From an uncultured Colwellia sp. (lineage in GTDB: Bacteria > Pseudomonadota > Gammaproteobacteria > Enterobacterales > Alteromonadaceae): a stretch of DNA of 61,674 nucleotides. The translations under genes were made by a program, and so were the position numbers. The DNA lies in assembly GCA_913020705.1 (NCBI GenBank), contig CAJWBY010000006.1, positions 1-61,674 on the forward strand. The letters are read 5' to 3'. Below, one piece after another: positions 7,901 through 15,377 of this stretch; position 1 is the first letter of the stretch, and each line of letters starts with the position of its first letter. The notes beneath the pieces were generated by a model. It worked only from the letters and a program-made list of their open reading frames with translations. It did not search any database and was not told the origin of the DNA.

Positions 7901-9878
7901 GAGATGTTACCAGTGAATAGGTTAGATCATTCTCGTCGCGGTCTGTCGCAGTAAGGTTAATTTCGATTGCCATATCTTCAGGTGTTGATGTAATGATGTC
8001 TCTCGCTTCGGGGCTATTATTGGCAACAGTAGTTACCATTAACGAAACGGTTGCCGAATTTGAATCTGAAGTACCATCGTTAGCTTTAAAGGTAAAGCTG
8101 TCCTCGCCATTATAATCACTCGTTGGCGTATAAGTTACGACAGAACCTGTTAAAACGATATCTCCATGAGAAGCGTCATTAACGATGAAATAAGTGAGTG
8201 CATCAAATTCAGTATCAGTAGCAGAAATATTGAAACTGACAGTGGAATTTTCAATGGTGCTAACACTAAAATCTTGAGCGATAGGTGCATCATTAAGTGC
8301 TGAAACGGTTAAGGTGATCTGGCCTATATTTGAGTCATCACTGCCATCAAAAGACTTGAAGGTAAAGTTATCAGGACCGCTATAATTTCCATTGGGAGTA
8401 AATCTAGCAATTGAACCTTCTATTGTAATTTTACCGTTAAGGGGATGAGTAACAATGAAATATGTTAAATCAGCGATGTTTTGCTTATTTGATCGACCTG
8501 CGGTTGTAATACCTGATAAATCAATATCTGTATCGTTGTCTTCACTTGCAACAACCGTGTCGTCATCGACAGTTGGGGCTGTATTTTCCGTTATGTCTGT
8601 TTTAATTGTTACTGTCGCTATATTTGATTGCTCCTCACTATCATTAGCTCTAAAAGTAAAGTTATCTGAACCATTATATGAATTAGTTGGGGTATAGGTT
8701 GCTACACCTGCATCTAATGTAACACTGCCATTAGTGGGTTGACTGACAATAGAGTAAGTTAGGTTTTCAGAGTCTGAATCATCAGTCCTAAGGGTAATGT
8801 CGACAGCGGTATCGGTAAGGGTGCTCAAATTATAATCATGTGCCACAGGGCTATCATTAACGGGAGTAATCGTTAAGGTAATGGTTGCCGTATTTGAATC
8901 TTGATTACCATCATTGACTTTAAAGTTGAAGTTGTCTTCTCCCGTTTCATTTGGATAGGGTACGTAGTCTACTTGATTACCGTTTAGCGTTAATTGGCCT
9001 TTTGCTGGCGGTGTAATAACGTTATAACTTAGCGTGTCACTTTCAGCATCTGTAGCACTAAGGGAGAGTGATATTGAGGTGTCTTCATCAGTGGTTAAAC
9101 TATCGCTAGCGGCAACAGGGGCTGTGTTGATGGCCTTTGAAGCTGTAATAATCATGGTGTCTGCTGCGCTGTCAGAACTACCATCATTGACAATTAATAC
9201 TAGGGTATAATCACCATCTACATCTGCTGTAAAGGTAGTTGATACCTGATCGCTTTGTTCGAGAGTTATGCTGCTGCCACTAGGCTGTGAAGCCAATGTC
9301 CAAGCATAAGTTAACGTGTCGCCATCTTCATCACTGCTTTGATTACCGTTTATGGTGACTTGATCACCCGTGATCACTTCTTGATCTGAGCCCGCATGGG
9401 CGACCGGAATAGTATTTGATGCAGTGGCAATGACCATGACGATGTCAGCACTGCTATCTACTGTACCGTCGTTGACCACTAAACTGAATTCATATTCTCC
9501 TGCAACATCTGCAACAAAAGAAGGCTTACTTATGGAGTTATCGGATAAAGTTATTGTGCTGCCATCAGGGATAGAATTAATCGTCCATTGATAGCTTAAG
9601 CTATCTCCGTCTGCATCAGAGCTGAACTCGGCACTTAAATTTACCGTTTGGTTCACTACAACAGCTAGATCTATTCCTGCGCTGGCAACGGGAGCAGTAT
9701 TGGTGGTTGTATTGTTATCATTGTCAGGTGTAGAAGAGTCATCACTACCGCCACCGCCACAAGCACTTAGAAAAGAGATCCCTAACGTTACAAGTGCACA
9801 CTTAATTATTCGTGATATTACCTGTTTATTGGTTTTAGGATTTTTTTGCTTTTGAACCAAAATGTGATGATTACTCAT
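4995..9878 (-). CDS. Giant surface lipoprotein with 13 Ig-like domains and C-terminal YHYH domain
   Basis: I set the start at ATG 9878, not the TTG 18 bases upstream; this gives 1627 residues. A signal peptide ends in LSAC, with the lipidated Cys at residue 40, then a GGGG and Asp/Thr-rich linker. Next come two PKD/REJ-like domains (YxWT, GxYxxxLVVNDG), ten cadherin-like domains of about 90 residues with the NDSFxxKANDG and APVA signatures, and another PKD-like domain. The last 390 residues are a YHYH domain (YHHHMFSSC, PIYGPYH, GYHYHTT) with many cysteines. Two adjacent domains are duplicated almost exactly. It is likely exposed on the outer membrane; YHYH domain function is unknown to me. 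Lies upstream of a Met-rich protein. Confidence 0.85.
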   Translation of the reverse strand: MSNHHILVQKQKNPKTNKQVISRIIKCALVTLGISFLSACGGGGSDDSSTPDNDNNTTTNTAPVASAGIDLAVVVNQTVNLSAEFSSDADGDSLSYQWTINSIPDGSTITLSDNSISKPSFVADVAGEYEFSLVVNDGTVDSSADIVMVIATASNTIPVAHAGSDQEVITGDQVTINGNQSSDEDGDTLTYAWTLASQPSGSSITLEQSDQVSTTFTADVDGDYTLVLIVNDGSSDSAADTMIITASKAINTAPVAASDSLTTDEDTSISLSLSATDAESDTLSYNVITPPAKGQLTLNGNQVDYVPYPNETGEDNFNFKVNDGNQDSNTATITLTITPVNDSPVAHDYNLSTLTDTAVDITLRTDDSDSENLTYSIVSQPTNGSVTLDAGVATYTPTNSYNGSDNFTFRANDSEEQSNIATVTIKTDITENTAPTVDDDTVVASEDNDTDIDLSGITTAGRSNKQNIADLTYFIVTHPLNGKITIEGSIARFTPNGNYSGPDNFTFKSFDGSDDSNIGQITLTVSALNDAPIAQDFSVSTIENSTVSFNISATDTEFDALTYFIVNDASHGDIVLTGSVVTYTPTSDYNGEDSFTFKANDGTSDSNSATVSLMVTTVANNSPEARDIITSTPEDMAIEINLTATDRDENDLTYSLVTSPSNGNLSLSGSMAIYTPDNDYIGNDSFSYKANDGISDSNTAVVSIYVESVNDAPVASDIAIELEENITTNIILTANDPESDELTYSIATGPTFGSITLTETTATYTPESNYSGSDSFTFVANDGTSDSNLATVSLMVTTVANNSPEAMDITTSTPEDMAIEINLDATDSDGNNLTYSLVTSPSNGSISLSGSMAVYTPEADYIGNDSFSYKANDGISDSNTAVVSIFVESVNDAPVASDVTVELEENITTHIILTANDIEGDVLTYSIATGPSFGSITLSETTATYTPETNYSGSDSFTFIANDGSDDSNIGTVSISIIATSTAPVVQNITVTTSEDIPVVINLSEENDDDGNLTYSMASDNGATNGTVLISGSSVTFTPTKNTNETGYFTYFGNDGDNVSNIGEITIEIIPVNDAPVAYDSAVTTTENNFVELTLSATDIENDILTYSIVTYPSNGGLEYQDSTVYYFPNGSFTGNDSFTFKVNDGEEDSNTATISVTVNSSNNAPVADAGTNIHINVDNEVSLDGSNSTDENNETLTYSWSIENAPSGSIAILSDSSVVSPTFTADVAGNYTFNLVVNDGIEDSDSGTVYIIAAQWQTNPNAERSLYILDDTTNLGTEVNVQSITDRTNSDNESMIEVSASGIPNYQVTLTQDDIDALNSRPQASSDFRNSNGVTTATAGQTIEFGEDIGFEIRGQGCDLGFWPSGPSCPSDQAKVKSLPIKPEVASEECTSGGLGMIGYMLNGTAVYSWSDGASFNGEQVWNNNAPKFEFYDIDVCSGHAQSFGDYHHHMFSSCLMTLFNDDGTGHSPVYGYAADGYPIYGPYHASDVLAKSAWVARDYDDVSSSSGCGIAGERSCQLVDNYDLSQGTVSVTSGPTTDEIVSSNSGNEFTTTSGFYYEDYYYDSSLTDMGGEYLDDHNGHSHGDYGYHYHTTVTEVDGNLEASFPYNIGPTFYGRLATSGIQVCK
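6915..8030 (-). repeat. 543-bp tandem duplication inside the YHYH lipoprotein gene
   Basis: The two-domain unit with PEDMAIEINL followed by LEENITT is present twice in a row. The equivalent point GTTGATG occurs at 7984 and 7441, an offset of exactly 543 bases, which is 181 codons and keeps frame. The two copies are far closer to each other than to the other cadherin-like domains, which points to a recent duplication. Outer limits are approximate. Confidence 0.8.
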
Positions 9879-10016
9879 AATTTTACCGATTATCAATGTA
9901 TCTCATGATGATAACGATAAAATGTGAAACAAATAGGGAACACTAAATTGATGGGGAGATTAAAAAAATTGAAGAAAATAATAGGGCTATGGGACACCTG
10001 AAATAACGACGATATT

Positions 10017-10052
10017 TTACAGTTAGTCATTAACGCTAATGACTAACTGTAA
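10017..10052. other. 16-bp perfect inverted repeat upstream of the YHYH gene
   Basis: Arms at 10017-10032 and 10037-10052 (left arm TTACAGTTAGTCATTA) pair perfectly around a four-base loop ACGC. It lies about 40 bases after the Lrp-type gene stop and about 140 bases before the lipoprotein start, all on the minus strand. There is no clear T-run, so it could be a terminator for the regulator gene or an operator for the lipoprotein gene. Confidence 0.6.
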
Positions 10053-10093
10053 TGGATTGTTCGAATAGTAAGTATTGATTTTTGAACAGACCG

Positions 10094-10552
10094 TTAAATA
10101 TAACTCACCGGTAATGCGGTGGTATACTTAATTTCTTCCATGGCAAAACTTGAACTAATATCAGCAAAGCTTGCTTGGCCTATAAGTTTTTTATAAAAAG
10201 CATCGTAGGCTTTCATATCAGAAACCACAACACGTAGCAGATAATCGACTTCGCCACTCATCCTATAGAATTCAATGATTTCTGGAAATTCCTTTGAGTT
10301 TATACTGAAATCATCCAACCAGTCAGGGTTATGTTGATTGGTTTTAATCATTACAAAAACTGTCAAGCCAACATTTAACTTTTCAGGATCCGCCAATGCG
10401 ACGCGTCCTCTTATAATGCCATTTTTTTCCATGGTTTGAATACGTCGCCAACACGGCGTTGTTGATAGGCCAACTTGAGAAGCAACCTCACTGACAGGTT
10501 GAGTACAGTCGTTTTGTAATATTTTAAGAATTTTTTTGTCGAAGTTATCCAT
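10094..10552 (-). CDS. Lrp/AsnC-family transcriptional regulator
   Basis: The 152-residue protein has the standard two-part Lrp layout. An N-terminal helix-turn-helix (FDKKILKILQ, then VSEVASQVGLSTTPCWRRIQ) is followed by a ligand-binding RAM domain (GEVDYLLRVVVSDMKAYDAF). Family members sense amino acids and control their metabolism or transport. It is the last gene of a leftward cluster with an M20 peptidase, a dehydrogenase and a lactonase, separated from the lactonase gene by 83 bases, so it may have its own promoter. Its targets cannot be read from the sequence. Confidence 0.9.
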   Translation of the reverse strand: MDNFDKKILKILQNDCTQPVSEVASQVGLSTTPCWRRIQTMEKNGIIRGRVALADPEKLNVGLTVFVMIKTNQHNPDWLDDFSINSKEFPEIIEFYRMSGEVDYLLRVVVSDMKAYDAFYKKLIGQASFADISSSFAMEEIKYTTALPVSYI

Positions 10553-10635
10553 TAATTCACCATGAAAAATATAAGGTGATGAAATACTATTTTATCTGAT
10601 ATGTTATTGGTAGATTTTTTTGCTTTATTTGAAGT

Positions 10636-11505
10636 TTAAAGTAGGATTTGATATATCCTTTGAGCATTTTTATAACATAAAAATTCAATGGATGTGGTTG
10701 ATAGTTGATTGTTTTGTTTATGAGATAACCAATTTTCTTGGTAGCTACCTTTAAATAGACACAAAGGGAAATTACTCGCTAGCATCGTTTTGTACAATCC
10801 AAAGGTTTTTAAGCATTGATTAATGACGAGTTGTTGCCATATCGCCGAATAGTCACGGTTAATCATTTCAAAACCAGAGCACTTAATGCTAATGTTTTCA
10901 TAGTCACATAGCGATTTTAGGTTTTGTTGCCAATCTTTCCACGGTTTACTATTAACATCTCGTGGTGGGTAACCCGCATGATTAATAACTAATTTCAGCG
11001 TTGGTAGCACATTGAGTACTTTCATTAATTGCGTGGTGGCTACAACGTCAGCTAAAGGCATCTGGCATTCAAAAATAAATTGCTGCTTTGCAAGTGTCGA
11101 TAGGTTTTTCTGAACAACCGGATTGGATAAGTACTCGAAGGCATTATCATCAAAAATATCACGAACACCGACAACAGATTCATATTGGCAGAGCTTATCT
11201 AATACTTGTTGAAATTCGTTTGAAGGCAAAAGTAAATTAATGCCAGCGATAGATCTAAAAGGTAGAGAGCAGGTTTCTTCTAACCAAGCAATTTCACGCC
11301 ACGGCTGTTGGTTATCAAAACCTGCTTCAATATGTACAAAACCCGCAAGCTCGAAAAGAGATGATAACTGTAAATCTTTTTCAGTAAAGTTGTGTGTGAT
11401 GACTTTTCTATCTGACCAAAAAGGAGGGTTATCAGCTTTTAACCACTGATACTCACCTTCTTCAAGGTCAAATAAATGTAAATGCGGATCGATTATTTTC
11501 ATCAT
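10636..11505 (-). CDS. Amidohydrolase-2 family lactonase (fuconolactonase-like)
   Basis: The 289-residue chain is a TIM-barrel amidohydrolase of the PF04909 type: the N-terminal metal motif DPHLHLFD, a central VINHAGYPPRD histidine, and the late ASNFPL segment that matches the SNFP form found in L-fucono- or L-rhamnono-lactonases. These enzymes open sugar lactones to sugar acids, in the cytoplasm. It lies 42 bases after a short-chain dehydrogenase gene, so a dehydrogenase-lactonase pair acting on a free sugar is likely. The dehydratase at 2923-4107 would be the next enzyme. Start could be ATG 11505 or 11502. Confidence 0.8.
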   Translation of the reverse strand: MMKIIDPHLHLFDLEEGEYQWLKADNPPFWSDRKVITHNFTEKDLQLSSLFELAGFVHIEAGFDNQQPWREIAWLEETCSLPFRSIAGINLLLPSNEFQQVLDKLCQYESVVGVRDIFDDNAFEYLSNPVVQKNLSTLAKQQFIFECQMPLADVVATTQLMKVLNVLPTLKLVINHAGYPPRDVNSKPWKDWQQNLKSLCDYENISIKCSGFEMINRDYSAIWQQLVINQCLKTFGLYKTMLASNFPLCLFKGSYQENWLSHKQNNQLSTTSIEFLCYKNAQRIYQILL

Positions 11506-11547
11506 GTTTTTCTATCATATATGTTAAAGCTAAAAGCGTAACTAAAG

Positions 11548-12285
11548 CTACTGCGCCGTATAACCACCGTCAATTACTTGCAAACTCCCCGTAATAAATT
11601 TAGCTTTATCAGATGCTAGAAAATAGACCAGTTCAGCGACTTCTTCTGGTTGTCCTAAACGACCTAATGGTTGTAAAGCGGCCTCTTCAGCGTGAACTAT
11701 GGCTTTGTCGGCACCCGAACGTTCACAATAGTTATCAATTGCTTGATGATACAACGGGGTTTCTATCGTACCGGGACAAACGGCATTAGCTCTAATATTA
11801 AAGCTGGCGTAATCAAGTGCGGTGGTTTTTGCCATAGAAGCAAGTGCCATTTTACTGATGTTATAGGCAAAAGAATTTTGCTTGGCAATTAACGCTTGGT
11901 CTGAAGCCATTAATATAATCGCTCCGTTTTTATTCGCTTTCATATTAGGTAATACAGATTTTACTGCGGCAAAAGCACCCTTAACATTGATGTTAAGAAC
12001 TTTATCTAAATCGGCTTCTGATGTGTTTTCAATATTACCTGAAAAGTGAATACCCGCATTTGAGACGAGAACATCAATAGTCTCTGTTTTAGCGATATTA
12101 TTAATAATATCGCTTACTTGTTTAACATTACTCATATCGCATTGAATATCAGAGGAACCTAACACGGGAATGTTACTGGGTTGTATATCTAAATTGAAAA
12201 CTTGAAATCCTTCATGAGCAAATAACTGCACTATGCTTAGACCAATGCCAGAACTGCCACCCGTTACAATACATGTTTTTTTCAT
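11548..12285 (-). CDS. Short-chain dehydrogenase/reductase, probable sugar (acid) dehydrogenase
   Basis: I chose ATG 12285 as the start, because it begins the Rossmann fold directly (KKTCIVTGGSSGIG) and has AGGAA upstream; a longer frame would overlap the previous gene. The 245-residue protein has the dinucleotide motif TGGSSGIG, the NAG motif, the catalytic Ser-Tyr-Lys triad (ASDQ, YNISK) and the PGTIETP loop of classical SDRs. It oxidises or reduces a hydroxyl with NAD(P). The lactonase beside it suggests L-fucose-like or keto-deoxy acid oxidation, but the substrate is unproven. Confidence 0.85.
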   Translation of the reverse strand: MKKTCIVTGGSSGIGLSIVQLFAHEGFQVFNLDIQPSNIPVLGSSDIQCDMSNVKQVSDIINNIAKTETIDVLVSNAGIHFSGNIENTSEADLDKVLNINVKGAFAAVKSVLPNMKANKNGAIILMASDQALIAKQNSFAYNISKMALASMAKTTALDYASFNIRANAVCPGTIETPLYHQAIDNYCERSGADKAIVHAEEAALQPLGRLGQPEEVAELVYFLASDKAKFITGSLQVIDGGYTAQ

Positions 12286-12319
12286 ATTTTCTCGATTCCT
12301 TAGCATCAAAATAAAGATG

Positions 12320-13831
12320 TTACTGAGATTTAACTGCGGCCATTTCAACTAAAACTGCCGTATACATTTTCAAATTTAACACAAACTGTTTCATTGTAAT
12401 AAATTCATTTTCAGAATGTCCTGTGTATTCAGTATTGGGCATTGAAGGTCCAAAACTAACAGCGTTAGGAAATAATCGAGAGTTGGTGCCACCGCCAATA
12501 GAGATGGGCTTTGCATCATTTATTCCTGTAAAGTGTGAAAACACAGAAAGTAATGTTTCAATATGCGGAGCGTCGTTTTGAACAAAGGGTTCACCAATAT
12601 AGTGTTCTAGTTCAGTAATATCAGCCATATTCGTTAGCTTCCAAGTTGCTATCGTATGGTTAATTTCTTCTGTTAGTTGTTGTGCTGATTTACCGCGAGG
12701 GCGACGAATATTAATGTTCAATTCAATATTATTTTTCAGTTGTTTAATAACCGTTGGTGAAACCGTCATCGGACCCATGAAATCATCACTATAAGCTATA
12801 TTGCCGAATTTCTTACCTTCTAATCCTAAGCCAATATGATCATTAATGAAATTTACTAGCGTACCTGCACCGTTAGTCGGCCAACGAGTTTGTGACAATA
12901 AGTCAGCCAAAAATGGGATCGCGTTCACACCGTCTTGAGGGGTTGATGAATGTGCTGACTTGCCTAATGCAGTAACCGTTAATTGATTATCTTTAAGTTC
13001 TAAATCAAAACTAACACCTTTGTAGTTTCTTGCTTTGTCCATGAGTTTTTGTAGTAATGCTATATCAGCATTTTCAATGACTGCTTTAGCATCCTCTGGA
13101 ATTTGACTACCAAAAAATCCGCCACTAAATTCACTAAGGTAAGCATCAAAGCCAGTGTAAGGTACTTTATTAAAAGCTATTTTTATCGTTCCGTAGCCTT
13201 TTTCTGCAGTAACAACAGGGTATTCAGCATCAATAGTGATATTGGTTTGTGGGAGTGTATGCGTTTTAATATATTCTTGTAGAGGACCCCAGTCTGATTC
13301 TTCAGCCATATACACGTATAACTCAATACGTTTATTTAACTTAATATTTTTGTCTTTGATTGCTTTCATGGCGAAAAGCGCTGTTGATATTGGGCCTTTA
13401 TCATCTTCTGTGCCACGACCAATCAGTTTGCCTGGCTCTGATGTTGTATCAAGTTCAAAAGGAGATTTTTTCCATTTTTTCGCATTAGCCGGCTGTACAT
13501 CACCATGAGTAATAATTCCGAAACGTTCCTCATTTTCGCCTAATCCAATGACAACCACATAGCCGTCGTCTTTATAATCAAATCCTAAATCGTCAGCTTG
13601 TTTCTTAAGTTCTTTTTTAAAAGCTATATGGGCAGGATTATCATTAGCTGAAATACCGTCAATAGCTAATGTATTGTATTTTATCAACTTAGCTAAACTT
13701 TCCACCATTGATTTTTGGTAAGTGTGAACGGCGTAATCTGCCGTCTGCTTTGCTGAAGGGCTGATATCAGCTGAAAATACTGGCAGAGCAATACAAGTGA
13801 ATAATGCGAGTGACGCTATCTTATTGAACAC
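12320..13831 (-). CDS. Exported M20-family dipeptidase
   Basis: This 503-residue protein begins with a signal peptide (about residues 1-20, ALPVFSA) and is a zinc dipeptidase of the PepV/carnosinase type. Metal-binding and catalytic positions are visible: THGDVQPA, the bridging aspartate in GRGTEDDKGP, the EE of YMAEESDWG, and the late histidine in TGHSENE. The lid domain lies between about residues 220 and 390. It would hydrolyse short peptides in the periplasm. It leads the leftward cluster with SDR, lactonase and Lrp genes (34 bases to the next gene). No direct link between peptide cleavage and sugar enzymes is apparent. Confidence 0.85.
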   Translation of the reverse strand: MFNKIASLALFTCIALPVFSADISPSAKQTADYAVHTYQKSMVESLAKLIKYNTLAIDGISANDNPAHIAFKKELKKQADDLGFDYKDDGYVVVIGLGENEERFGIITHGDVQPANAKKWKKSPFELDTTSEPGKLIGRGTEDDKGPISTALFAMKAIKDKNIKLNKRIELYVYMAEESDWGPLQEYIKTHTLPQTNITIDAEYPVVTAEKGYGTIKIAFNKVPYTGFDAYLSEFSGGFFGSQIPEDAKAVIENADIALLQKLMDKARNYKGVSFDLELKDNQLTVTALGKSAHSSTPQDGVNAIPFLADLLSQTRWPTNGAGTLVNFINDHIGLGLEGKKFGNIAYSDDFMGPMTVSPTVIKQLKNNIELNINIRRPRGKSAQQLTEEINHTIATWKLTNMADITELEHYIGEPFVQNDAPHIETLLSVFSHFTGINDAKPISIGGGTNSRLFPNAVSFGPSMPNTEYTGHSENEFITMKQFVLNLKMYTAVLVEMAAVKSQ

Positions 13832-14130
13832 AGAGCTTTCCTTTTGTTTTTATTAATTGAATTCATTTGCTTACTGTAATGATAAAGTGAATTTGAAAAC
13901 AGGTACACATTTTTAAAAAGTATACCTATACAGTTTTTAATAGTGCATAGCTGAACTAATTTGCCTATTTTTAGGTTTTACTTACCTTACTTAGAGCCAA
14001 TTATTTTTATTGGTTCATTATTCATTTATATTTAAGCTTTTATTTTTTGTTGCAAAGCATATGAAGTGTGAAAATATACTTGTATTATTATGCGATATGA
14101 GAAAAATTAACGCAGAAAACAGGAACATAA

Positions 14131-14613
14131 ATGTCTGAAATAATTATACGCGAAGCTACCCTTAATGATGCAGATCTTTTATTAACTTTTATAAAAGAAC
14201 TCGCTATTTATGAAAAAGCAGAAGATGAGGTGCTTGCGACTGTCGACACCATTAAAGACACGATGTTTAGTGAAAACACACTCGTTCATGGTTTGATATG
14301 TGAACTTGATGGTGTTGCTATTGGTTCTGCCATTTATTTTTATAACTATTCAACTTGGTTAGCAAAGTCTGGTTTATATCTTGAAGATTTGTATGTGACG
14401 CCTGAACATAGAGGGATTGGAGCGGGTATAAAACTATTAAAAGCGATGGCGAAAATTGCTGTTGATAAAGATTGCGCTCGTTTTGAGTGGAGTTGCTTAG
14501 ATTGGAATAAACCTTCTCGTGATTTTTATCAAGCTATCGGTGCTGTTGCTCAAGACGAATGGGTAGGTTACCGCATGACAGGCAAGACATTACTTGATTT
14601 TGCAAAATATTAA
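14131..14613 (+). CDS. GNAT N-acetyltransferase (diamine/spermidine acetyltransferase-like)
   Basis: The 160-residue protein is a single GNAT domain. The acetyl-CoA loop RGIGAG follows LEDLYVTPEH, and the C-terminal half has the EWSCLDWNKPSRDFY pattern typical of the SSAT (diamine N-acetyltransferase) subgroup. Members acetylate polyamines or small amines with acetyl-CoA. Length is normal. It stands alone, with a 299-base AT-rich gap upstream holding its promoter and that of the divergent dipeptidase, and a hairpin downstream. Confidence 0.85.
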   Translation: MSEIIIREATLNDADLLLTFIKELAIYEKAEDEVLATVDTIKDTMFSENTLVHGLICELDGVAIGSAIYFYNYSTWLAKSGLYLEDLYVTPEHRGIGAGIKLLKAMAKIAVDKDCARFEWSCLDWNKPSRDFYQAIGAVAQDEWVGYRMTGKTLLDFAKY

Positions 14614-14629
14614 TTAACGCACTTAATTA

Positions 14630-14660
14630 GTTCTGGAATAACGTAAGGTTATTCCAGAAC
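14630..14660. terminator. Hairpin between convergent GNAT and DUF3545 genes
   Basis: A perfect 13-base-pair stem, GTTCTGGAATAAC with its complement at 14648-14660, closes a five-base loop. It lies 16 bases after the acetyltransferase stop and ends 8 bases before the stop of the opposing small gene. It probably serves both, although it has no T-run. Confidence 0.65.
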
Positions 14661-14667
14661 CTATTGA

Positions 14668-14841
14668 TTAACAATAGTAATCTTGTAGGTCATGTAGTTC
14701 TTGTTGTAAACGTTTTCTGTCTTTATAACTTTCTATTTCCCGCCATTTTCTTTTTCGTGAACGCGGTTCTTTTTTATCGACAAGTAAACTGTCGAAAAGG
14801 TTAAAAATCTCATCATATTCATCAAAGCTATTGTGTTCCAT
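14668..14841 (-). CDS. DUF3545 family small basic protein
   Basis: I found this 57-residue frame by reading the minus strand. It starts acidic (MEHNSFDEYDEIFNLF) and then carries the strongly basic SRKRKWREIESYKDRKRL core typical of DUF3545 (PF12065), a family of very small proteins found in marine gammaproteobacteria such as Alteromonas, Shewanella and Vibrio. Function is unknown. The core is predicted to be helical and positively charged, so nucleic-acid contact is possible but not shown. Confidence 0.8.
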   Translation of the reverse strand: MEHNSFDEYDEIFNLFDSLLVDKKEPRSRKRKWREIESYKDRKRLQQELHDLQDYYC

Positions 14842-15013
14842 GTGGATCCCTTTTTCAGCGTTATTTAGTTGACCTGATGCACTTTACAAGTTGAATATGA
14901 CTTTTTTCTTACTGAAATATGACGATTAGAATACGTTTAACTTTATTTACATTAAGCAAAAAATTAAAGCTTCGCTATACTTTCCTTTATAGAGTATTTA
15001 TACAGGGTTAGAC

Positions 15014-15256
15014 ATGACCGACAGTAGCGAAATAATATCCCAATCAGAGTTAGACAACTTGTTACGTATTAATGAGTTTATAGACCAAGTCGATGAAAAT
15101 TCATTGGTCAGTGAACTAAAGCTAGCAATATTAGATTCTGGAAAATTAGAATTAACCCAGTGGAGAAGTTTACGAGATCATATTCGCGAAATTGAAGAGC
15201 TTATTCCACATATTGATTTGATTATTAAGTTAAAAAAAGAACAACCTTCGCTCTAA
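15014..15256 (+). CDS. Hypothetical 80-residue helical protein
   Basis: This frame encodes 80 residues with a predicted all-helical, acidic, leucine-rich make-up (SELDNLLRINEFIDQVDE and LRDHIREIEELI), so a coiled-coil adaptor or small regulatory protein is possible. It has its own terminator at 15303-15339 and lies between the DUF3545 gene and the DUF885 gene. I do not recognise a family. The ATG at 15014 follows a CAGGG ribosome-binding site at suitable spacing, which supports a real gene. Confidence 0.6.
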   Translation: MTDSSEIISQSELDNLLRINEFIDQVDENSLVSELKLAILDSGKLELTQWRSLRDHIREIEELIPHIDLIIKLKKEQPSL

Positions 15257-15302
15257 TTTTACTGCCTATATTCTATTGACGTTATAATATTTATTCGATT
15301 AA

Positions 15303-15339
15303 AAAAATGCCGATTATTTTTAAATAATCGGCATTTTTA
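15303..15339. terminator. Bidirectional rho-independent terminator
   Basis: The arm AAAAATGCCGATTATT pairs with AATAATCGGCATTTTT across a short TTTA-type loop, giving a strong stem with an A-run on the left and a T-run on the right. It serves the small gene on the plus strand and the DUF885 gene on the minus strand. Confidence 0.9.
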
Positions 15340-15377
15340 TATTTACTTATACGTGGTCGTTTAGCGGAAAAGAGTGA

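Noticed and set aside
5021..8697. Plus-strand open frames at 5021, 6205, 6844 and 8455
   Set aside because: They are antisense shadows of the large lipoprotein gene and have no start signals or recognisable domains.
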